Shown in pieces: positions 21,551-30,409 of a DNA stretch of 36,169 nucleotides. Within the stretch, counting starts at the first letter, position 1. Each line of letters opens with the position of its first letter. The DNA is from an uncultured Prevotella sp. (GTDB taxonomy: Bacteria; Bacteroidota; Bacteroidia; Bacteroidales; Bacteroidaceae): positions 1 to 36,169 of the forward strand of contig CAAFFL010000188.1 of NCBI GenBank assembly GCA_900762125.1, in the 5' to 3' direction. A program made the translations under genes and the position numbers. The notes under the pieces are model-generated. The model saw only the letters and a program-made list of their open reading frames with translations. It was not told the origin of the DNA and did not search any database.

Positions 21551-24500
21551 ATGCAAGACACGAATATCCATACCGGCGTTTACGAGCAGATTATCAACCG
21601 CCTCTTCAAGCTGAAACTGAACGAGGTGGACGCTGGGCGATTCTATATAGGCAAGAAGCTGATTGCGAAGGACGATGCTGTAAATATTCTCAGCAAGTAT
21701 CTCCAGCACCTTATCGAGGTTGCGTTTTCAGGCACGCCCGATGATCAGGATGCCGACAAATATACTGATTTTGTTAATTCTGTTATCAAGACTTTAGGCC
21801 GTGAATTCAACGTGGATGATACGGAACTCGACCTAATTGACGCTCAGAAAAGTATCCTTACGGCTATCGTAGACCGCACAAACTGCGAGTATCCCGACAT
21901 AGAGCAACACCTGAAGGCTATCACCCCTATAACCTCCCTCAGCCGAAGCGCCTTGTTCTTCGGAGGCAGAGGTCCCGCCGACATGGAGAGCGAACTCAAC
22001 CGCGAGATTCTCTGTGCCGACGAAATCTGCTGGGTGGTGTCGTTTATCAAGACAAGCGGACTTAATCTGCTCTGGAACAGCTTGCGTAAGTTCACAAGCG
22101 AGGGCAAGAAGCTGCGCGTCATAACAACCACCTACACAGGTGCTACGGACTACGACGCCATTGCACGATTGGCTTCCTTGCCCAACACGGAGATTAAGAT
22201 TTCATACGACGGAACGCAAGACCGTCTGCATGCCAAATCCTATATTTTCCTTCGCAACTCTGGTTTCCACACGGCTTATATCGGTTCAAGCAATCTCTCG
22301 CTTTATGCCTTAAAGGATGGCAAGGAATGGAATTTCAAGGCCACTCAGTTTGAGCTGCCACAGGTTATCGACGAGGTGCGCCATTCGTTTGAGGCTTATT
22401 GGTGCGACTCTACATTCGAGGACTTCATTCCCGGCGTTAGCGACGAACGCTTGAAGAAGGCATTGGGAGCCGATTGGGAAACGCCTTTGCTCGATTTCTC
22501 GGCTCTCGACCTTATGCGTGCCAAGGACTATCAGCAGGAGATATTAGAGAAGCTGGATGTGGAGCGAAACGTGCACGGCCATTTCCGCAACCTTGTGGTG
22601 GCGGCCACGGGCACAGGAAAGACCGTTATTGCAGCTTTCGACTTCAAACGCTACCGCGAGACTCATCCCGACTGCCGTTTTCTCTTCATAGCCCATCGTC
22701 AGGAAATCCTTCGTCAGGCCATGCTAACCTTCCGCATAGTGCTCGAAGACCCCAACTTCGGTAGCGTATGGGATGGCAACAACGAACCCTCCACCTATCA
22801 GCATGTCTTTGCCAGCAAGGACACGTTGCGCAACCGTTTGGACAGTCTGCAGCTTACAGAGGACTTCTACGACTATATGGTTGTGGACGAGGTTCACCAC
22901 ATCGTGGCCCCAACCTACGTCAAGCTGATGACCTACTTCAAGCCCCACATTCTGCTTGGTCTTACAGCAACGCCTGAACGTACAAACGAACAGGAGGACA
23001 TCACGGTTTTCTTCGACGGACACATCTCTGCCGAAATACGTCTTCCTGCAGCCTTGAACGCCGGATTGCTCGCTCCGTTCCATTATTATGGCATCCCTGA
23101 TAACGTGGATCTGACGGAAGTGAAATGGAGCGGCCACGGCTACGACATCTCCGAGCTGTCGCGTGTCTACACCCGGAACGACTTCCGTACCGGTCTCATC
23201 CTTAAGAAGATGCAGGAGTACATCGGAAACGGCCAACTTAACAAGGTTCGTGCGCTTTGCTTCTGCGTAGACAAGGAGCACGCACGATTCATGAACGCCA
23301 AGTTCACGCTTGCCGGATTGCGTACGGATGTGCTTACGAGCGACGACGACAACCACCATCGCGCACTCGTCAAGAAGCAGCTTCAGGCTGGAACGATCAA
23401 CTATCTCTTCGTAGTAGACCTTTTCAACGAGGGCGTTGACATTCCAGAGGTCGACACCATTCTCTTCCTTCGTCCAACCGAAAGTGCCACGGTCTTCCTC
23501 CAGCAGTTTGGCCGAGGACTACGTCTGCACAAGGGCAAGGATCACCTTACCGTACTCGACTTTGTAGGCCATTCGCGTGCCGAATTCAGTTATAAGGACC
23601 GCTTTGAGGCTCTCATAGGCCGACATTCGCGCAACATCAGGGAAGAGATTGAGGGAGGCTTCACCAATGCGCCCTTCGGTTGCAAGATAGTATTGGAAGA
23701 AAAGGCAAAAGAAGAAATCCTTGCCAACATCGACGGCTATCTACGCAGCCTTAACCGAAGTCGAATTGTCAAGGAGATTGCTGCCTACCACAAAGTATGC
23801 AACGGTCAGTTCTCGCTTAAGGGCTTCTTGGCCTACAGCCACATCCCTTTCCACAAGATATATGGCAGCCTTACATGGGGCGAGATGTGCCAGATGGCTG
23901 GTGTCCAAAGCGAGGTGTCGGCACATTCGGCACAAATAAAGTTTGCCGTCACAAAGAAATGGCTCGCTACCGATTCGTTCTCTTACTTTACCCAACTTCT
24001 GCAATTCGTGGAAAGCGGTTTCCGTTGCGACACCCATACTTTCTCCGAGCAGCAGAAGCGTTGTGCCGTGATGCTCTATTACGACCTTTACGACAAGGCT
24101 GGCACCTACGCCAGCATCGAGGAGATGTTCCGCGATTTAGCTTCCGACCAACTGTTCATACAAGAGTTGCATGAGGTTGTCGATTACTTGCGAGACAGAT
24201 GTTCGGCACCAGAGAAAGCCGACAATTCGGTCTACAAGGAATGGAATCCGCTTCGTCTGCATGGCGTCTACTCTAAGGCCCAGATACAGGCTGCGCTTGG
24301 ACTCTCCACCATAGAGCGCAAATCTACGTCGCGCGAAGGTATGGAGCGATTGAAAGACATCAAGCTCGAGGCGATGTACGTAGACATCATAAAGAAACGC
24401 GAAGAGGGTTCGATGACTGCCTATAAGGACTACGCCCAGAGTCGCGAGTTCTTCCATTGGGAGACGCAAAACCGAGTGCGCGAAGGTAGTCGCGAGGCCG

Positions 24501-24715
24501 AGGCTTATCGTAATGGCGAGAACAACATGCTCCTCTTCGTGCGTCAGCAGGTAGAACATCCCGACTACGGTTGCCGTATGGGTTTCACCTATCTCGGACA
24601 GGTTACGATGAAGAGCATAGAGGGCTCAAAGCCAATGCAGATAGTATGGCATCTGAATACGCCAATGTCGGAAGCCACCTACGCCTTTGCAAGTCAATAT
24701 AAAGCTATTGGATAA
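21551..24715 (+). CDS. PLD-domain DEAD/DEAH helicase with DUF3427-type C-terminus
   Basis: 1054 residues. Residues 140-290 form a phospholipase D-like domain with the HxK motif LHAKSYIF near 225 and GSSNLS after it; one HKD motif is seen, so it would need to dimerise for nuclease activity. The superfamily 2 helicase follows: ATGTGKT near 353, VVDEVHH near 444, LTATPER near 472, and QQFGRGLRL near 651. The rest (700-1054) looks like DUF3427, with YKDYAQSREFFHWETQN near 960. Such proteins likely act on DNA or RNA, and many relatives are suspected in phage defence; a role here is not proven. The next gene starts 2 nt after its stop. Confidence 0.85.
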   Translation: MQDTNIHTGVYEQIINRLFKLKLNEVDAGRFYIGKKLIAKDDAVNILSKYLQHLIEVAFSGTPDDQDADKYTDFVNSVIKTLGREFNVDDTELDLIDAQKSILTAIVDRTNCEYPDIEQHLKAITPITSLSRSALFFGGRGPADMESELNREILCADEICWVVSFIKTSGLNLLWNSLRKFTSEGKKLRVITTTYTGATDYDAIARLASLPNTEIKISYDGTQDRLHAKSYIFLRNSGFHTAYIGSSNLSLYALKDGKEWNFKATQFELPQVIDEVRHSFEAYWCDSTFEDFIPGVSDERLKKALGADWETPLLDFSALDLMRAKDYQQEILEKLDVERNVHGHFRNLVVAATGTGKTVIAAFDFKRYRETHPDCRFLFIAHRQEILRQAMLTFRIVLEDPNFGSVWDGNNEPSTYQHVFASKDTLRNRLDSLQLTEDFYDYMVVDEVHHIVAPTYVKLMTYFKPHILLGLTATPERTNEQEDITVFFDGHISAEIRLPAALNAGLLAPFHYYGIPDNVDLTEVKWSGHGYDISELSRVYTRNDFRTGLILKKMQEYIGNGQLNKVRALCFCVDKEHARFMNAKFTLAGLRTDVLTSDDDNHHRALVKKQLQAGTINYLFVVDLFNEGVDIPEVDTILFLRPTESATVFLQQFGRGLRLHKGKDHLTVLDFVGHSRAEFSYKDRFEALIGRHSRNIREEIEGGFTNAPFGCKIVLEEKAKEEILANIDGYLRSLNRSRIVKEIAAYHKVCNGQFSLKGFLAYSHIPFHKIYGSLTWGEMCQMAGVQSEVSAHSAQIKFAVTKKWLATDSFSYFTQLLQFVESGFRCDTHTFSEQQKRCAVMLYYDLYDKAGTYASIEEMFRDLASDQLFIQELHEVVDYLRDRCSAPEKADNSVYKEWNPLRLHGVYSKAQIQAALGLSTIERKSTSREGMERLKDIKLEAMYVDIIKKREEGSMTAYKDYAQSREFFHWETQNRVREGSREAEAYRNGENNMLLFVRQQVEHPDYGCRMGFTYLGQVTMKSIEGSKPMQIVWHLNTPMSEATYAFASQYKAIG

Positions 24716-24717
24716 TT

Positions 24718-25113
24718 ATGAACACAGAAGAAAGAAAACGTATAGAAGTGGTTGCCGCCATAATCTGCGACGGCAACCGTATATTTGCCACACAACGTGG
24801 TTATGGCGAATGGAAAGACTGGTGGGAGTTTCCGGGCGGAAAGATGGAGCCTGGCGAGACGCCCGAAGCTGCCTTGCAAAGAGAAATACGCGAGGAGCTG
24901 GCAACAGAAATCTCCGTGGAAAATCTAATCACCACAGTCAGCTACGACTACCCTAACTTCCATCTAACCATGCATTGCTACCTCTGCAAAGTGAAAAGCG
25001 GCAACCTCTCTCTCCTCGAGCACGAGGCTGCCAAATGGCTCACACGCGACGAGCTAAGCTCCGTGAAGTGGCTGCCGGCTGATGAGGAGGTGGTGAAGAA
25101 GATAAAGAGCTGA
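24718..25113 (+). CDS. NUDIX hydrolase, MutT-like (deoxy)nucleoside triphosphate pyrophosphohydrolase
   Basis: 131 residues, the usual MutT length. The opening IEVVAAIICDGNRIFATQRGYGEWKDWWEFPGGK is MutT/NTP-pyrophosphohydrolase-like. The Nudix box GGKMEPGETPEAALQREIREEL holds the metal-binding REIREE glutamates; the usual Gly near its end is replaced by Ala. Enzymes of this type clear oxidised or unusual nucleoside triphosphates. The gene begins 2 nt after the helicase stop, so translation is almost certainly coupled. That pairing hints at nucleotide or nucleic-acid surveillance together with the helicase, though this is inference. Confidence 0.9.
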   Translation: MNTEERKRIEVVAAIICDGNRIFATQRGYGEWKDWWEFPGGKMEPGETPEAALQREIREELATEISVENLITTVSYDYPNFHLTMHCYLCKVKSGNLSLLEHEAAKWLTRDELSSVKWLPADEEVVKKIKS

Positions 25114-25320
25114 TTTTAATCCAAGGAATGTGTTATACTCATTTCCGCCGCAGCGTAAAATCTAAAGATCCTGCCTCCGTAGCTATTCGTTTATATATTT
25201 GTCTTTACTATCACATTTTATGTAACTTAGGGGTGATAAAATCAGCGAGGAGAAAGGCTGGGGCATCGGATGGTGCAAGTACTGTGGCTGCAGGATGCGA
25301 CGCCACACCATGACACCAAC
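25114..25320. other. Intergenic stretch, no gene seen
   Basis: About 200 bases between the NUDIX gene and the serpin terminator. I see no conserved frame. Confidence 0.5.
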
Positions 25321-25353
25321 AAAACGCCTGCGCCCCCAGCGGTCGCAGGCGTT
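25321..25353 (-). terminator. Terminator of the serpin gene
   Basis: On the minus strand, stem AACGCCTGCG / CGCAGGCGTT with an 11-nt loop, then TTTTGTTGG. It lies about 90 nt beyond the serpin stop codon. Confidence 0.75.
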
Positions 25354-25443
25354 CTGCATATGTGCCAAAGGTGGTTGGCAAAAGCGCATCGCAGGGATGG
25401 CTCGAAGGCTTGCCGAAGGCGGTGCCTGGCAAGATGGGGATGC

Positions 25444-26730
25444 TTACTCCGTGGGGCCGGTGTACTGGCCGATGAAGAAGATGGTGTTGGTGGCGCGCTC
25501 GGTAATCATGTAGATGAACGGGCGGTTGGCATGGAACACCACGTGGCGTGGCTCATCGGGCTGATACATCGACATCGTCATGATGGCGGCGGTGACCGCG
25601 GCGGCCTTGGTTCCCTTCTCACTCACCTCTATCTTAGCCTTCTGCAGCATGGACGACACATACATGGGGGCGTCGGTCATGTTGCTGAAATGGGCCTGGC
25701 CCGCTTGGAAAATCGACGGGGCGCCAAGGGCAGAGATGGGCTGGTTGAGCGGGGTCTCGGTGGTGGTGGAGAAGCGGGGCAGCTTCAGATCGACCAAACA
25801 CTCGGTCATGCCGGCCTGCAGCTCGGCAAACTTCTTGCCGTTGAGCTGCCGCGCCACCTCGGTGGTCGACTTGCCCTCAGCGGGCAGGATAACGGTCATC
25901 GAGTAGGTGCCATTGCCGTAAGGAAGGGTCACGGCAGCGTAATCCTTATTGTCGGCATACATGAACTTATGCTCCTGCCGCATCATGTCGACCTTCTTGA
26001 TGTCGCGGGTGTAACCGCGGAACGCCTCCGTCTTGGTCTGGCTCTTGTCGAACTTGGAAGCCCAAGTGCCGTTGAAGTAGATGGCGTTCATCAGCACGGC
26101 GGTGGCGGTGGCGTCGAGCTGGTCCACGATCTTGGGAATCATGCCGTCGGTTTGCTTGGCACACCATCCGTTGATCTTGCCCAGGGCCTTGGGCGACGCG
26201 AAATCCATGCTCTCCACCTGTGCCTCGAAGAGGGCCTTCATGGCGGTGGCATACTCGTTCTTGAGAGTCACCTGCTTGTTCACGGCGATGCAGTTGGCTA
26301 TGTTGATCTGGGTACAGCGGTCGAGCGCCGACGCATGGCTGGCAATCGACTTGTAGGCGTCGTTGAGCGTCTGCAGCGATGTGCCGTCCTGCCCCAACGC
26401 CTTCATGATCTCGGCCTGCGTGGCGCCATCGGCACCATTGGCCAGCATGCCCATGAGGTAGGCCACACTGATGGGCGAGAGCACCTTGGAGTCCGCGCCC
26501 TCCTGGGTGCGGAAAAGGTTGAAGGCAAAGTCGTTGGTCTGGGCCACAGCCTTCTGCTCAGCGTCGCTCAGGATGAGGTATTGCTCATCGAGGTTGCTCT
26601 CGATCTTGGTCGCGTTCATACTGTTATCCGTCTTCTGCTGGTTCTTCTGCGTGGCGCACGAGCCAAGCGTGGTAGCGGCCAGGGCTGCCATAACGGCTGC
26701 ATGGCCCATGTGTACAATGCTTTTTTTCAT
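25444..26730 (-). CDS. Serpin-family protease inhibitor lipoprotein
   Basis: 428 residues. Lipobox TTLGSC puts the lipid cysteine at residue 25. Serpin core motifs are present: NDFAFNLF, SPISVAYLMGMLANGA, LMNAIYFNGTWASKFD and a C-terminal HANRPFIYMI segment. The reactive loop hinge EKGTKAAAVTA has small residues at P15-P9, as in inhibitory serpins, so it should trap a protease and not merely bind it. By alignment to the alpha-1-antitrypsin hinge, P1 falls at Ser in IMTMSMYQ, with Met next to it. An elastase- or chymotrypsin-like target is thus more likely than trypsin-like. Membrane-anchored serpins may protect against host or neighbour proteases. Confidence 0.93.
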   Translation of the reverse strand: MKKSIVHMGHAAVMAALAATTLGSCATQKNQQKTDNSMNATKIESNLDEQYLILSDAEQKAVAQTNDFAFNLFRTQEGADSKVLSPISVAYLMGMLANGADGATQAEIMKALGQDGTSLQTLNDAYKSIASHASALDRCTQINIANCIAVNKQVTLKNEYATAMKALFEAQVESMDFASPKALGKINGWCAKQTDGMIPKIVDQLDATATAVLMNAIYFNGTWASKFDKSQTKTEAFRGYTRDIKKVDMMRQEHKFMYADNKDYAAVTLPYGNGTYSMTVILPAEGKSTTEVARQLNGKKFAELQAGMTECLVDLKLPRFSTTTETPLNQPISALGAPSIFQAGQAHFSNMTDAPMYVSSMLQKAKIEVSEKGTKAAAVTAAIMTMSMYQPDEPRHVVFHANRPFIYMITERATNTIFFIGQYTGPTE

Positions 26731-26952
26731 ATTATGACTAACTTTGTTTTTGTTTACGATACATGCTTTTCAGCTTGTTCATTTGCATAAATGCGCAAAA
26801 GGGCGGAATATTGCATGGGCTGGCTAAATATTTTTGCAACAACAACAAACTTGCTACGCGCTCGGCTCACCATACGCCTCTCGAAAGACGTATGCTTTTG
26901 CCCTTGCAGGGGCGTTGTGCTTGTGACTGTTGCACATTCTCCTTTAGTTGCA
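26731..26952. other. Intergenic region between serpin and FISUMP-like gene
   Basis: About 220 bases. It includes GC-rich inverted pieces (CATACG / CGTATG at about 26870-26893) without T-runs. The serpin promoter should lie here, but I cannot pick a box with confidence. A frame of 78 codons covers it on the minus strand without recognisable features. Confidence 0.4.
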
Positions 26953-27849
26953 TCAATCCGATACGGGGCGGATGGCGAGACCGTATGCACGGATTAATCC
27001 GCTGTACTTTGTCGTAACATTTTTATTGTTTACGTACAGACAGTAGGCGTGTTTTGTGTCGGTGGTGTAGAGCGACGACGACCAATAGGCACAGAGTGTG
27101 CCTTTGCTTTCGCGTTGTACGTTACGTACGCCGCCGGCTGCGGGGAAGAACACACGCTTGGTGCGGTCGGCAGTGGCTACGCATAGCACGCCGCTGACGT
27201 TGTATGCTGTACCATCGATGGTCTTGGGGGCTTCAATCCAGTATATTCCGCCCTTTGTGATGGTCTCCGGCACATCCGTTATGGGTGCGGTAGCTCCGCC
27301 ACAAGCGTCATACAGTTTCTGGAAGTCTTCCCACATAGGCATGCGCCATGTCCCCTGCCATTTCTGATGCGCCACGTCGTACTCCTCCTGAAGCACCGTG
27401 CCGCTACCGAATGGGGTAGGGCTCCACTCCTTGAACTCGTTTACGGTGTTACCGGTACAGTAGCATATCCAGTTATAACTGTACTTCAATCCAGGAATGT
27501 GCGTAATGAGCGAGTTTTTTGAGTTTACCTTGTCTTCCGAGTTGAACGACTTGTAGTAGGTGTCAAGCTCGCCCCAGGCGTAATAGTTGCCGTACGAGGT
27601 CTCGGGCGAATCGGCTATGGACGTAGCTCCAATATTCATCTTAGCCCATTTCCGTCCGCCTATCTCCACATAGTCGTAGCCGTTGATGTTCTGCCAGTCG
27701 TCAACCTGCTTGAATACGAATCGGTATTGGTTTTCGGTGGTATTATAGTAGGTGTCGATATGCTCTCCGTTGAGATAAACCTCAACCTTCTGTGCATAAG
27801 TGCTGAGCGTAGCCACGAGGGCTACGAGTACTGTTGCTATCCTTTTCAT
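26953..27849 (-). CDS. FISUMP-like secreted protein
   Basis: 298 residues with a signal peptide at about 1-19 (STYAQ). From residue 60 on it follows the Fibrobacter succinogenes major paralogous (FISUMP/DUF1566-like) pattern: YVEIGGRKWAKMNIGA, then GNYYAWGE, TWRMPMWEDFQKLYDAC, AAGGVRN, YWSSSLY and a final GLAIRPV. The family is common in Bacteroidetes and Fibrobacteres secreted proteins, and its function is not established. The gene lies downstream of the 46-aa peptide gene and the 290-aa secreted protein gene on the same strand, with an 86-nt gap that could hold a separate promoter. Confidence 0.82.
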   Translation of the reverse strand: MKRIATVLVALVATLSTYAQKVEVYLNGEHIDTYYNTTENQYRFVFKQVDDWQNINGYDYVEIGGRKWAKMNIGATSIADSPETSYGNYYAWGELDTYYKSFNSEDKVNSKNSLITHIPGLKYSYNWICYCTGNTVNEFKEWSPTPFGSGTVLQEEYDVAHQKWQGTWRMPMWEDFQKLYDACGGATAPITDVPETITKGGIYWIEAPKTIDGTAYNVSGVLCVATADRTKRVFFPAAGGVRNVQRESKGTLCAYWSSSLYTTDTKHAYCLYVNNKNVTTKYSGLIRAYGLAIRPVSD

Positions 27850-27935
27850 TGTAGTTTTTACCGTTTATATATGTTGTCGTTTACACTTCTGTTGTATTGC
27901 AGCCACGTTCCTGAAGGTGCCGTGCTGCGTATTTA

Positions 27936-28076
27936 TCACCATTGCTCGTCGGTCTCGGTGTCACCATCGAGCGGCGCCTTAATGTCTTTGTCCGTAATGC
28001 CGCTGGCATTTATTAGCAAGTTGCCGGTCTCCATCCGTATCACTTTCGAGGTGGGACTGACGTAGGGTTTCTTCAT
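27936..28076 (-). CDS. 46-residue peptide gene
   Basis: 46 residues, starting KKPYVSPTSKVIRMETGNLL, then INASGITDKD, ending in an acidic tail (DGDTETDEQW). The start ATG lies 2 nt after the stop of the 290-residue gene, so translation is likely coupled. Short proteins that open with a KKxYxxP...V pattern and contain an LL..SG segment are frequent in Prevotella and Bacteroides beside secreted-protein genes; they are usually called hypothetical. No signal peptide or membrane segment. It might be a modified peptide precursor or a small regulator, but no modifying enzyme is near. The function is unknown. Confidence 0.65.
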   Translation of the reverse strand: MKKPYVSPTSKVIRMETGNLLINASGITDKDIKAPLDGDTETDEQW

Positions 28077-28078
28077 AT

Positions 28079-28951
28079 TTATTTTGCCTCTTGTCCGTTA
28101 ATGTAGTATCTCTTGTTGTCCTTTCTTAGCATCACCCTGCCGTTCTCGATATACTTGGCGTGTTGTGTGCGGTAGTCGTTGAGTGGTGTCGGGGCTATGC
28201 CCGTCGTGGTGGTGTGGCTGAGCAGGACGGCGTTGACGATGTTTTCGATAGGGTTGTACACCAGGTAGCACAGTCCGGGATTGAGCGTTTTGCCCGTAAA
28301 GCGGTAGAATCCGTACTTGCCCATGTTTGGGCCGTTCTTGCCTACGCCGAAGGTGAATACCGTCTGCTCGGCAGAGGGGTGTATCTTCAGCGACGAACCC
28401 GTCAATCCGCTCTGCAGAGTGCAGGTGGGATGCTGTGCCGTTATTTCAAAGTCGACGGCTTCAGTTCCGCTCACTATGAGTGCCGTTTCGGGTGGAACGA
28501 TTGCTCCGGGTGTTGCCTGCGTACTGGCATTGAGCAGCAGCACGTCGTCGTTGGGGTCGTACTTGGGCACGAACGCTTCGCATCCCCATGGCACCTTGAG
28601 CTGAAATGGCGAGTAGAGCGTCACGTAAGGATGCTGTTCGGAAGGGCTCTTCGTCACCTTGTTGATGTTGGTTGCGGTCTCGGGATTTTGGTGTTCAATC
28701 ACCAGTGTTCCGTTGCTGCTCATCGGTAGCGATGCCACGCGGTTGCCATTGATGGTCATCACCGCCTTGCCATCGACAAATTCCACGCATGGCTGCGAGT
28801 CGGTGCTGACGTCAAACTCAGCCGTGCCCAACTGCTCCAGTGGCTTGCCTTCCTGCTCTACGTGTACGTATATGGTTTGGGCAGGAATCGTTATACTGGC
28901 CAATGACAGCATAGACAATACAGAACACAATCTTTTCTTTATTGATCTCAT
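28079..28951 (-). CDS. Hypothetical secreted protein
   Basis: 290 residues with a signal peptide at about 1-24 (ITIPAQ). The N-terminal part reads like a beta-rich domain (VEFVDGKAVMTINGNRVASLPM), the middle has a YSPFQLKVPWGCEAFVPKYD run, and the C-terminus ends with KYIENGRVMLRKDNKRYYINGQEAK. This last pattern (ENGRV..., Y.INGQ) is typical of the tails of many Prevotella extracellular proteins. No catalytic motif is seen. It leads a minus-strand run with the 46-aa peptide and the FISUMP-like gene. Confidence 0.6.
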   Translation of the reverse strand: MRSIKKRLCSVLSMLSLASITIPAQTIYVHVEQEGKPLEQLGTAEFDVSTDSQPCVEFVDGKAVMTINGNRVASLPMSSNGTLVIEHQNPETATNINKVTKSPSEQHPYVTLYSPFQLKVPWGCEAFVPKYDPNDDVLLLNASTQATPGAIVPPETALIVSGTEAVDFEITAQHPTCTLQSGLTGSSLKIHPSAEQTVFTFGVGKNGPNMGKYGFYRFTGKTLNPGLCYLVYNPIENIVNAVLLSHTTTTGIAPTPLNDYRTQHAKYIENGRVMLRKDNKRYYINGQEAK

Positions 28952-29035
28952 TTTTCTTATGCTTGTTGAATCTTATAACTCTCCTATATACAATGATAAA
29001 AACGTGATGTACAATATATCATATTACACAAATTG

Positions 29036-29064
29036 CAAAATTATAAATAATAATTAAATCTCAA
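29036..29064 (-). promoter_or_regulatory. Promoter of the 290-residue secreted protein gene
   Basis: Minus strand: TTG at 29064-29062, an 18-nt spacer and TAATTTTG at 29043-29036. The spacer is a little short. Confidence 0.5.
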
Positions 29065-29195
29065 CGGATTTAGGTGTGTTATTTTGCATTCTTTAATACA
29101 GATGACCATGTTGAGTCAAATTGCTCCGCGACCCGAAAATGGATCACGGTACCTATCCTTCTGATCTTCGGACTTTATTCTTCTTTAACATTAAA

Positions 29196-29241
29196 TTATA
29201 CCAGTTGGTATAATACCAAATAGTATAATTTTGTATCTTTG
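29196..29241 (+). promoter_or_regulatory. Palindromic operator and -7 box of the ATPase gene
   Basis: TTATACCA-GT-TGGTATAA (29196-29213) is an 8-bp-arm palindrome. It overlaps TTGGTAT-A-ATACCAA, and a further half-site TAGTATAA follows. TATCTTTG at 29234-29241 is the likely -7 box, 23 nt before the ATG at 29265. The nested half-sites suggest cooperative binding of a repressor. Confidence 0.65.
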
Positions 29242-29264
29242 CAACAAAAATAAAAAGGATTATT

Positions 29265-30398
29265 ATGGCAAAGGTACCTTTTGAATATGGAACGATAGCG
29301 GAAAAGGAATACTTCATTGACCGCGAGGATGACAGGAGAAACCTGAAGACATTTCTTGGCGGTGGCATCAACGTGATGCTCATTTCACCTCGCCGTTGGG
29401 GCAAGTCTTCAGTAGTCAAGGCTGCCATGCAGGAGCTCTTGGCCGAAGACCAGCATGTACGGGTCTGTTACCTTGACGCCTTTAAGGTCACCTCACTGGA
29501 GGACTTTTATAACAAGTTTGCCAGCGCAGTCATCCAAGGCACTTCCTCAGCTTTCGAGAAGTGCTGGCAAGAGGCCGTCAACTTTGTTAAGTCCATTGCG
29601 CCAGCTATCACGATATCCTCTGACCCAATGAACTCTATAGAGGTGAACCTTCACTACAATCCTATTCAGCTAAACGAAGAGAGCATCCTTGACTTGCCAG
29701 AGCGCATTGCCCTGGCCAAAGGCGTTCATGTCATTGTTTGCATCGACGAATTCCAGCAACTGGCAAAGTTGGGAGAGTGGAAGCATCTGGAAGGCACCAT
29801 GCGCTCCGTTTGGCAACAGCAACAACACACCAACTATTGCCTCTATGGCAGCAAGCGCCACATGATGATGGATATCTTTGGCAATGCCAACAATCCTTTC
29901 TATCGGTTTGGGCAACTGCTGCGCCTTGAAAAGATCGGGAAGCCTTACTGGCTGCCATTCATTACCAATAACTTCGCGAACTACGGCAAGCATATCTCAG
30001 AAGAGATGGCAGGGCGAGTTTGCGACACGGTGGACTGCAATCCCTGGTATGTGCAGCAGTTCTGCTTTATCATTTGGACGCATACAGAAACGGAAGTCAC
30101 CGAGGAAGTCTTCAACGCCAGCCTCAAGATGCTTCTTGACTCGAATACTGACATATATCTGTCTGACATTGACAAACTCTCCGTCTCGCAGGTTTCGCTG
30201 CTCAAGGCCATCGTCAACGGGGAGTCACATCTCAATGCCCAAAGTGCTGTCGCTAAATATTCACTTGGTTCTCCGCAGAACATCACCAAGAACAAACGTG
30301 CACTAGTAGAAAAGGATATAGTGGAAAAGCAAGGCAACAACTTCATGGTCATCGACCCGGTCTTCAAGCTATGGCTCAAGCGGGAATATGGATTATAA
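29265..30398 (+). CDS. AAA ATPase of the archaeal-ATPase (ATPase_2) type
   Basis: 377 residues. It opens FEYGTIAEKEYFIDREDDRRNL, the usual start of this family. Walker A is SPRRWGKSS near residues 41-49 and Walker B is VIVCIDEFQQ near 155-164. A winged-helix-like C-terminal half follows, with LSVSQVSLLKAIVNGES and SLGSPQNITKNKRALVEKDIV, and it ends FKLWLKREYG. The Arg-Arg-Trp Walker A variant is normal for this group. Some relatives have a C-terminal nuclease-like domain; none is seen here. These ATPases are common in accessory regions of Bacteroidetes, with no defined role. Mobile-element or defence links are suggested but unproven. Confidence 0.85.
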   Translation: MAKVPFEYGTIAEKEYFIDREDDRRNLKTFLGGGINVMLISPRRWGKSSVVKAAMQELLAEDQHVRVCYLDAFKVTSLEDFYNKFASAVIQGTSSAFEKCWQEAVNFVKSIAPAITISSDPMNSIEVNLHYNPIQLNEESILDLPERIALAKGVHVIVCIDEFQQLAKLGEWKHLEGTMRSVWQQQQHTNYCLYGSKRHMMMDIFGNANNPFYRFGQLLRLEKIGKPYWLPFITNNFANYGKHISEEMAGRVCDTVDCNPWYVQQFCFIIWTHTETEVTEEVFNASLKMLLDSNTDIYLSDIDKLSVSQVSLLKAIVNGESHLNAQSAVAKYSLGSPQNITKNKRALVEKDIVEKQGNNFMVIDPVFKLWLKREYGL

Positions 30399-30409
30399 GT
30401 TCAGAGGTC

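Larger units (their letters stand above)
28952..29264. other. AT-rich divergent promoter region
   Basis: 313 bases between divergent genes. It holds the minus-strand TAATTTTG box at 29043-29036, the overlapping palindromes at 29196-29227 and the TATCTTTG box at 29234. I see no coding frame. Confidence 0.6.

Noticed and set aside
25270..26790. 506-codon plus-strand frame
   Set aside because: It is antisense to the serpin gene, whose motifs are clear; the frame is a by-product of GC-rich codon use.
26754..26990. 78-codon minus-strand frame between serpin and FISUMP-like genes
   Set aside because: It overlaps the end of the FISUMP-like gene, and has no recognisable motif or start signal.
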